The notes under the pieces were generated by a model. The model did no database searches, had not been told where the DNA came from, and saw only the letters and a program-made list of their open reading frames with translations. 64,000 nucleotides of DNA from Nematopogon swammerdamellus (taxonomy: Eukaryota > Arthropoda > Insecta > Lepidoptera > Adelidae): assembly GCA_946902875.1 (NCBI GenBank), contig OX336344.1:19303791-19367790 (forward strand). The letters are read 5' to 3'. Shown here piece by piece: positions 41,901 to 50,900 of the stretch (its first letter is position 1; each line of letters opens with the position of its first letter). Position numbers and translations under genes: made by a program.

Positions 41901-44900
41901 TCGCGCAGCTCTGAGTTTTTATATTTTATTTACTTAGCGGTCCCCCGACTCCTTTCAGTAAGTAAATGCAAATTATTTTTTACTTTTTAAGCGTTGGACG
42001 TTTTTAAATTTGTAATTAAACTTTTATTTCAAGCTTTTTTTAAAAAAACGCACGCTTTGCATGCGGTCCACTTTTTAAGATAATGAGTTTTTTGATTACT
42101 TAATTACTTGATTAATTGATTACAAATATAACTAAGAACCATCCCGATTAAACCAGCTTTCTAATAAAAAATCAATCGGCATCCAACTCGGTCCACCCGT
42201 TTGGGAGCTATGATACCACAGACAGATACACCCATTAAACTTATAACACCCCTCTTTTTGCGTCGGGGGTTAAAAAGGTCGTCGTCTAATCTGCTATAAC
42301 CGACAACAGACCTAGGATGTATAAAACTTACACATTATGTCGGTGTAGATGTTATGTATTCTGTGCGGTACTGTAAAAATGCCAGTGTTGCACCATTATA
42401 GTTAGCGAATCAGATATTATGAGGAACTACTAGTCAGAAATAGGTTCGTTCCAGTGACCTCGCCTTTGCTCCTCTCGCACACCTGAGCGCTATCAATGCA
42501 CGGACGAAGACCCGTCTCTACCTACCAATATGATAAAGATAAGTGTACCTAGGTCTTCGATAGACCACGCTTCACGCTGTAGGTCGCTGAGACGGCGCTC
42601 ATCATCATCATCATCATCAGCCTGTATCGGTCTACTGCTGGACATAGGCCTCTCCCAAGGCACGGCACCACACGCGGTCTTCCGCTCTTCTCATCCATCC
42701 ACTCCCGGCAACCTTTTTTAGGTCATCTGTCCACCTAGCCGGGGGGCGTCCCACGCTACGTTTGCTTGTACGTAGCCTCCATTCGAGCACCCGTCTACCC
42801 CATCGGTTGTCGGGTCTGCGACAGATGTGCCCAGCCCACTGCCACTTCAGCGTGCTTATTTTCTTAGCAATGTCGACTACCTTAGTTCTTTGACGTATCA
42901 CGTCGTTACGAAACGGCGCTAATATGTGTAAACATGATTTTAGAATGCGGTAAACCGCTTGCGCGAATTCGCAAAGTTGATGGCATGGAGACTAAGATCT
43001 TGGAGTTTCCATGGGTGGCTCTCATAATGAACGATGGAAGATTGCACTGCGGAGGTTCTGTCATCAACGATCTGTATGTGCTCACAGCGGCTCATTGCGT
43101 TTCTGGGTAAGGTTCAAAGTTTAATAATAATCTCTATAACTGCCTCTTTAATCCAGTTATGTAGTAATTGTCAGGTAATTAGGCGAAGTGCAGATCAGCA
43201 CAGCGCATCGGAGACATCGGCACAGCGTCCGGAGTCTCAAGTTTTGAGACTCCTCTACCTCCCTCGGAATTTGGTTAATTTTGTAATTTCACAGAAGATG
43301 ATTTCATCTTTGAGTATTGAAGGTTTACCAGCGTCTCTTCGTGTTTTTTTGGAAAACCGGATGCCGTTTGCCGAAAATGAGAAGAGAATACGTTCCGACC
43401 AGGATTCGAACCTTTGAACAAAGAGATATTTAGATTTAGAGAGAGATAAGATTCAATATTGAATCGTGCAAGTTGACTGAACGCAACAAATTGCGTCATA
43501 GCTACTACAGAAGGTGCAACAATTTAGGGAGAAAACGTCATCGACCGGATGTCGTTTTCGAGCCGCGCAGTGCGGCTCAAGCCGGAGTTCCAGGTTCGAA
43601 TCCTGGTCGGGTCGGGACGCATATTTTATCTTCCTTTCCGGCTTGGCAGGTATCCAAATAAGAAAATAAAGCGAGTGCATGCTTTAGTACTAACATCTAA
43701 AAAAAAAAACAACTTTAATTGCAGGCGCAGTAAGAACACACTATCAGTGAGATTACAAGTTCAAAACCGCACCGCCAATGAGACTAAACATGTCATCAGA
43801 AAAGTGGCAGCCATAATCCAACACTCGCGGTACGACCCATCCAATACAGACAACGACATCGCACTCTTGAAGCTGAATAAGAGGGTTTGTAGGAAATTTC
43901 ATAGTAGTGGAGAGCAATATCGACCATGTAAGACCATTCACACATCTAACACCAAATTTTACAGGTAGACCTCAGCAAAGCCAAGAGGCGGGCGAAAAAT
44001 GACCTGCGTGGAGTGGGATCGGTCTGCTTGCCGCCTTATGGTCTCACGTTCAATAATCTCAAAGGGATTGTAATGGGTCGGGGTGCCACAGAAGAGTCTG
44101 AAAAACTTGAGCAGGTAATGTTCATACAACCACAGAATACTTAATAGGTACTATGTAAAAAGTCACTCACACACAGCTGTTATTAAAATGGGCAGTGCCC
44201 GCAAATGACCAAATGACCATGAGCACCACATGGGCACCACATGGGCAACAAATGGGTATAGTTAGTCTATTATTGATTTTATTACAATTTTGTATATTTC
44301 AAAATATTATATAATTAGCATTCTTCAATGGAGTCCCATAAACACTGGTGCTAGGCAGCGTGCCTTCGGTGAATCTATGCATTTTGGGTTGCCAGACTAT
44401 ATAAGGTCTTTCAAAATTAATTCAGAGTACGCTAAGGGGGGGTTCTGTATCGGAAATAGATCACTTTTGAAGAACAAATAATTTTTTTATATACAGGGTG
44501 GCCAAAAAGTCATGGATCAAACGAAGTCAGGGGATAGCTGGGGTCAATTGCGGCAAAAAATTGTTCTACAGGGGGCGTCTATGGTCAACGTCTGAGAAGT
44601 TATGATTTATTTGGTGTTTTTTAAAGAAAATGTAATTTTTCTACCAATAGTTTTAAAAAATTAAGAATTGTGACACCCTGTATATTTTTTTTTTATTTTC
44701 ATCTCATTGCTAACAAACAAACATTGCATTAAACATGCCTTTTGTGATTGTGAATGATGTGTGTTTAAAATAAAATACAAATTTAAGAAATTTTCTTTTT
44801 CACCATGGAAACATTTGTATACCATTGGACCGCACTGTGAAAAAAAAAATGTTCTACCGAAAAGTCACCCTCTATTAGAGAAAGTAGCGCAATTAATAAG

Positions 44901-47900
44901 GATTCTAAAAAGGTATAACACATGACTATTTGCAACTCGCATAACTTCCTAGAGCGATCATTCATAGTAACGGTCGAATTTACCCAAACCAGTAATTATT
45001 GCATGGCTTTCTCCAGGAGACACGCGCATTGCAACTAGACCCTTGACAACAAGAGGGAGAGAGGTAGTGAGTGTCTCTTTGTGATTCTAGTTATTTTTCA
45101 AGAGCCTCAAACGATTTTAGATATTTATTGCCACAATACAATAATAATTACTGGTTTGGGTAAATTCGACCGTTACTATGAATGATCGCTCTAGGAAGTT
45201 ATGCGAGTTGCAAATAGTCATGTGTTATATCTTTTTAGAGTCCTTATTAATTGTGCTACTTTTTAACCGACTTCCAAAAAAGGAGGAGGTTCTCAATTCG
45301 TCTGTATGTTTTTTTTTATTTTTTTTTTTATTTTTTTTTTTTTTATTTTTTTGTATGTTTGTTACGCGATTTCTCCGTCAATTGAGGGCCGATTTAGAAA
45401 ATTCTTTTTTTGTTAGTTAGGTCATACTTCCGAGGTGGTCCCATTTCAATTTTATCGAAATTGGTTGAGTGGTTTTCGTAAAATCAGCATAATACTATAG
45501 TGTGTGGTTACCTTCAGCAAAACTTGTGATGTGGTCGTATTCGGCAATTTTCAGTTTGATAAATTAGTATGGTGTGTGGTTACCTTCAGCAAAACATTTG
45601 TGATGTGGACTTATTCAGCAATTTGCAGTCTGACACATATGGCGAATAATTCTGTAACACTTCAATCGATTTCGATTATTCGATTTCGATTATTCTTTTT
45701 TATGTAATATTACTAAAAAGAATGAAATAAAAACTGTTTTAAAAAATATTAAACCGATTTCCAAAAAACAAAAAAAAAAAAACTAAAAAGTATTAAATAC
45801 CTAATATTTTGAAATTTTCTCTGTCCTGTTGAAATACATGAATCGATATACTAGTGATACATATTCGGACCCTTGTTTCATGAATATTCTAAATTTGAAA
45901 TTTTTTTATCTTTTCCGACCGGCGTTTAATTTATTATGGTACCTGGCCAGTACCTACTGTACCGAGTACCATCGAGCTGGTTTGATGATGGAGACAGAAG
46001 GTGGCCATAGGAACTCCTAAACTACACATGATAAACCCATCGTGTTTGGGCTCGTTGCATTTGTCTTCACGAGAAATTTACTTTAGACCTAAAAGATTCT
46101 CAATTCGACGGTATGTTTTCTTTTTTTGGATGTTTGTTACGCGATTACTCCGTCAATTGTGGGCCGATTTTGAAAATTCTTTTTTTTTTTTATTTGAAAG
46201 GGGATAACCCTGAGGTTTTTGAAGTGAAAACTTCTTTAGCGGCTCTTGGCACTTTTTTAGGTGGGTAAAACCTTAAGTCATTGCGTTAAGGGTTAAGTTA
46301 GAGTGGCACGGGATCTGCCGGCACTCCCGGAGTGCAACTGTTAAGTAGGGTTCCGTAACACGTTTATGTCTGTCCATTCTACTAAGTTCTGCAAAATGAA
46401 TGTAGGGTTCCGTAACATATGCATGTCTATCCGTTCTACTAAATTTTACAATTTTCAACCAAGGTCCTCCGACGGTTATTTTATAATAAAAGTAGGCTTC
46501 CGTAACACGTTTATGTCTGTCCATTCTACTAAGTTCTGCAACATCACCTACAACGTCTGTGATGTCAGCCCATAACACCAGTGCCATGTCAGTGCTTCCC
46601 CCTTTGATCGTGCTGACTACACTGAACTGGTCGGAAAACACAAACTATTTACATAGCCGTTTCGACCGACGTTTAATTCAGTGCGGTGGTACCAACCCGG
46701 GAAGGTTAAACCCTACCACCAAGTAAAATTACGAGGGAAGGGACTTACAGTTTTACGAGGAATCCGAACCTTGGTCAGCCTCCAACGGTCAGCGGTCACC
46801 CATCTAAGTACTGACCGCACCCAGCGTTGCTTAAAATTCAATAGCGACAGTTGACTGTCTGCACCACTGAGCTATCGAAGCTGACGTGGTCCTATTTTAA
46901 TTGGGTCAAGATCGGATTGGAAAGCGAGGCGGAATCGCGAGGCCGAAGGCCGAGCGATTCCGCCGAGTACATTAATAGCAAAAAATTACTAAAAAAAACT
47001 GTGAAATAAAAAAAAAGTTTTAAAAAACATAAAACCGACTTCCTAAAAAAAGTAAAACTAAAAAACTATTTAAAATAAAAATATAAAAACCGCCTTCAAA
47101 AATATATGAAATAAAAACCTAAAAAAAAAAACGAACCCTAGAGTTGAAGGCGGTGCTAAAGCAAGCAAAAATGATGCATGAAAGAAAACATGAGCGGATG
47201 ATAATATCCTTTGTGATTTGTGTAGCCTTTTTAGCACCGCCTTCAACTCTAGGGTTCGTTTTTTTTTTTAGGTTTTTATTTCATATATTTTTGAAGGCGG
47301 TTTTTATATTTTTATTTTAAATAGTTTTTTAGTTTTACTTTTTTTAGGAAGTCGGTTTTATGTTTTTTAAAACTTTTTTTTTCTAATAGAGGGTGACTTT
47401 TCGGTAGAACATTTTTTTTTCACAGTGCGGTCCAATGTAATACAAATGTTTCCATGGTGAAAAAGAAAATTTCTTAAATTTGTGTTTTTTTTTAACACAC
47501 ATCATTCACAATCACAAAAGGCATGTTTAATGCAATGTTTGTTTGTTAGCAATGAGATGAAAATAAAAAAAATTATACAGGGTGTCACAATTCTTAATTT
47601 TTTAAAACTATTGGTAGAGAAATTATATTTTCTTTAAAAACACCAAATAAATCATAACTTCTCAGGCGTTGACCATAGACGCCCCCTGTAGAACAATTTT
47701 TTGCTGCAATTGGCCCCAGCTATCCCCTGACTTTGTTTGATCCATGACTATTTGGCCACCCTGTATATATTTTTTTAAATTATTAAATGTAAAAAAAAAA
47801 TTCTTAATCGTTTCAGTTTCATGCCAGGAACAAAAAAGTCTTCCAACACATAGGTCTCTTTCTTTCAGAAATTGTGAAAAACCACAATTTTAGTTTTATT

Positions 47901-50900
47901 AGTATGGAATAGAAAGAATTTGATTTTTTTTACCAACTTGCACGTGTTAAATCATAATGGCAACGAAGACTTTTTTGTTACTGTTATGAAACTGAATCGA
48001 TTAGGCTTCTTTTGATAAAAATCAACCACCTATTTTTTTATTTAAATACATAGGAACAATATTTTACATAAAAAAGTCCAAGGTCCAAAAAATTTTATAT
48101 AGGTTTTACTCCCTATATGATACAGAACCACCCCTTAGCGTACTATGAACTAATTTTGAAAGACCTTATATATACAAAAATCTTCCTACATACACATACT
48201 TACGGAAGATATTCCCACCCAGGTGACTGTTCCGATCTTGTCGAACGCGGCCTGCCGGAGGACGGCATACGGGAACCTAATAACCAAAAACATGATGTGT
48301 GCTGGTAAATCGGAGGGCCGTCATGACGTCTGCCAGGGTGACTCTGGAGGACCACTGCATGTCCTCAACTCTAACACTAAGACTTATCGGCAAGTCGGTG
48401 AGTTACGATTTAGTCTTGAATTTCTGTGACAATAAAGCCGTAAATGGAGCAGGTCAAAAAAGTGCTGTGACAAGGTTTGGGCAACACTTATTTACCGAAG
48501 TATTTGGTTTATTAGCTACAGACTGCGCGCGAGCTCCGAGATAGTTTAAGGAATGTTGACGTAATGACCTAGTGCAAGTGCAGTGATTTAGTCGATATGA
48601 CATAATCGATATTAATTAATTATGAAATCATTCTATAATTAGTTCTTTATCAATCTTCACACTTCGAAAGAACGCGTTTTGCCATTTCGTGGGCTTGCCT
48701 ACGAATTATAATGGACTTTTTTTCTCTATTTCTCGAAATTTCTTCTTCATCCATATTAAATCGCAATTTGTACACACAAAATTTAATCGGTTAATAACTT
48801 AAAGAGTAACGAATTAGCAATTGACTAATGCGCGCGCATAATTACGAATACGGCATCGATAAGCGTGCTCTCGCGTCCAGCAAGGCCAACACTCGTATAT
48901 ACTGGCAAGCAAGGCCAACACTCGTATATACTGACAAGCAAGGCCAACACTCGTATATACTGGGAGCGCGCGGGGTGTGAAGCGACGGTCGAGAGGGGCG
49001 CACACCCGCCCGCTTCCTCAGCCCCCGATTCCTCGATAGCTCGCATGCGGACACGACAGTGTCTCGCAGTCAAGAACTGATTCACAGGTTGGTTTCTTAT
49101 AAGTGACTAGCTTTTACCCGCGGATTCGTTCGCGGTAGACTTGATATAACAGCAAATCCAATTTAAACGATAACAAACGATAGCTTCTCTTATACTCTCT
49201 CTCCCTTCCTCCCTCCCTCCTTCGCTCCATCTCCCTCCTCCTCCGCTCCATCTCCCTCCTCCTTCGCTCCATCTCACTCCTCCTCCTCCTTCGATCTCCC
49301 TCCCTCCTCCTCCTATTCCTTACTTTCTTCCCTTTCTCCCCTCCCACCCCAACCCACCTGTCCTTCTCTCCCCTCTCTATACCTCTCTCCTCCTCCCTAC
49401 CCTCCCCCTCCTCTCCCACTCCAACCCTCTGTCCTTCTCTCCCCTCACCATTCCTCTCTCCACTAAGTAAATTAAAAGAGAGGAATTGAGAGAGGAGAGA
49501 AGGACGGAGTGGTGATATGGGAGGAGCGAAGGGACGGAGAGGAGGAAGGGTAATAAGGAGGAGCGAGGAAGGGAGGGAGGTAGTGAGAGAGAGAAAATAC
49601 TTATCGACTTCCGAGGGGGACCGGGGGCCCTACCGTCCATCGTGTTGGCGCTCCACTATCCTGAGCAAATAGTGATGAAGCTACGATTCACACTTTGCCC
49701 GTAAATCGTTACAGCCGTCTTTCATGCTTTCTCTCCCCTTTTAACAATGACAGTACAAAGGAAAAGAAGTCAAGTTTGCTCAGCGGTGCACAACCCCACA
49801 CATTTTAGCGTGGATATAACAAAAATGTTCGGGGATTACACTCCAATTTGGATGCAGTCCACCACCATTTGGAGAAAGCGAAGCCGGCTTTGCTCTTTCT
49901 GATGCAGACGCAAATATGTATCTCGCCCAGCCGACACGTCGTACTTGCACTACCCCGGCTAAACCTTGGAGGAAGCCTTCCATTCCCGTGCCGGGGTATG
50001 CTTGTTTGCTTGGCGGATATTTGCTGTCGTCGCCTGCGCTGCCAGGAAGATATCGCGTTTTCTGTACTCTGAGTTCACGTGGATTTGGGGTCGGAATCGC
50101 GTGTGTACGCTTGTGTCTACATGTCGAACTCAGGTGATGCGGAGACAGCTCGCCTATTTGAGTACCTGAGCAGAGCGGCAGATGAAATTCAAGAGCGGTT
50201 CCCTATGGCGGATATGGTACTCATTGGGGACTTTAATGCCCACCACGAAGTGTGGCTTGGCTCCAACAGAACCGATTTTGCTGAGAGAGCGCTCCTCTTG
50301 GCTCCTTCGACCATTGCCTAGTGAGATCCACAGTGCCTTCGTCGCCCCCTCAGTCTCGAACTGAAGGAGCCCGGCGAATTTGGCACTAAGCGTCAGCAGA
50401 TTGGGATGGAATGCGAGAGCATCCTGCGTCCTACCCTTGGAGAGTTCAGATGATCCGTCGGAATGCGCCAATACCGTAGCCGAGGTGATTCGGGGGGGGG
50501 GGGGGGGGGGGGGGCGTACAGCCGGGACTGTGCCGATGCTGCCGTGGCTAAAGCTGTGGCATATCGAGCATGGTCACGCGCTCGTGCCAGACTTGATCCA
50601 ATTATATCCGAATTGAAAAAGAACTACAACCGCCTCTCCAGATCCTGCAAGAGGGCTATAGTCAGGGCTAAATTCGAGCATATCGGCAGAATTGGTGATC
50701 GGTATCCAACTGGGAGCCGTGAGTTCTGGTCTCTCGCCAAATCTGTCGGGTCGAATTTCTGCCGCTCCTCACCTCCACCACTGCAGCGCACTGGAGGATC
50801 ACTCGTCCACTCCGCAAAAGATAAAGCCGACCTTCTGGTATCTCTTTTTGCGGGGAATTCCCACCTGGATGATGGGGGAGCTTCTCCCCGATCCATACCT

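Larger units (their letters stand above)
44396..48172. mobile_element. Large nested inverted repeat in unit C intron 4
   Basis: The outer phrase TATAAGGTCTTTCAAAATTA (about 44400) is inverted near 48140-48170. Inside it a CAGGGTGGCCAAA...CACCCTG mini-element at 44497-44693 is inverted at 47577-47763. The following 200 bp (to 44880) are inverted at 47390-47576. Another inverse pair is 44880-44985 / 45130-45245. The right arm has about 350 bp of extra sequence. No transposase frame is seen. Confidence 0.6.

Noticed and set aside
43543..43614. Possible tRNA gene on the + strand
   Set aside because: The T arm and B box are perfect and the acceptor arms pair 6 of 7, but there is no A box, the middle hairpin lacks U33 and a usable anticodon loop, and a related inverted piece lies nearby; a tRNA-derived SINE is more likely.
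48814..49085. Minus-strand frames with repeated YECWPC
   Set aside because: They translate a 30-bp tandem repeat; no start context or homology.
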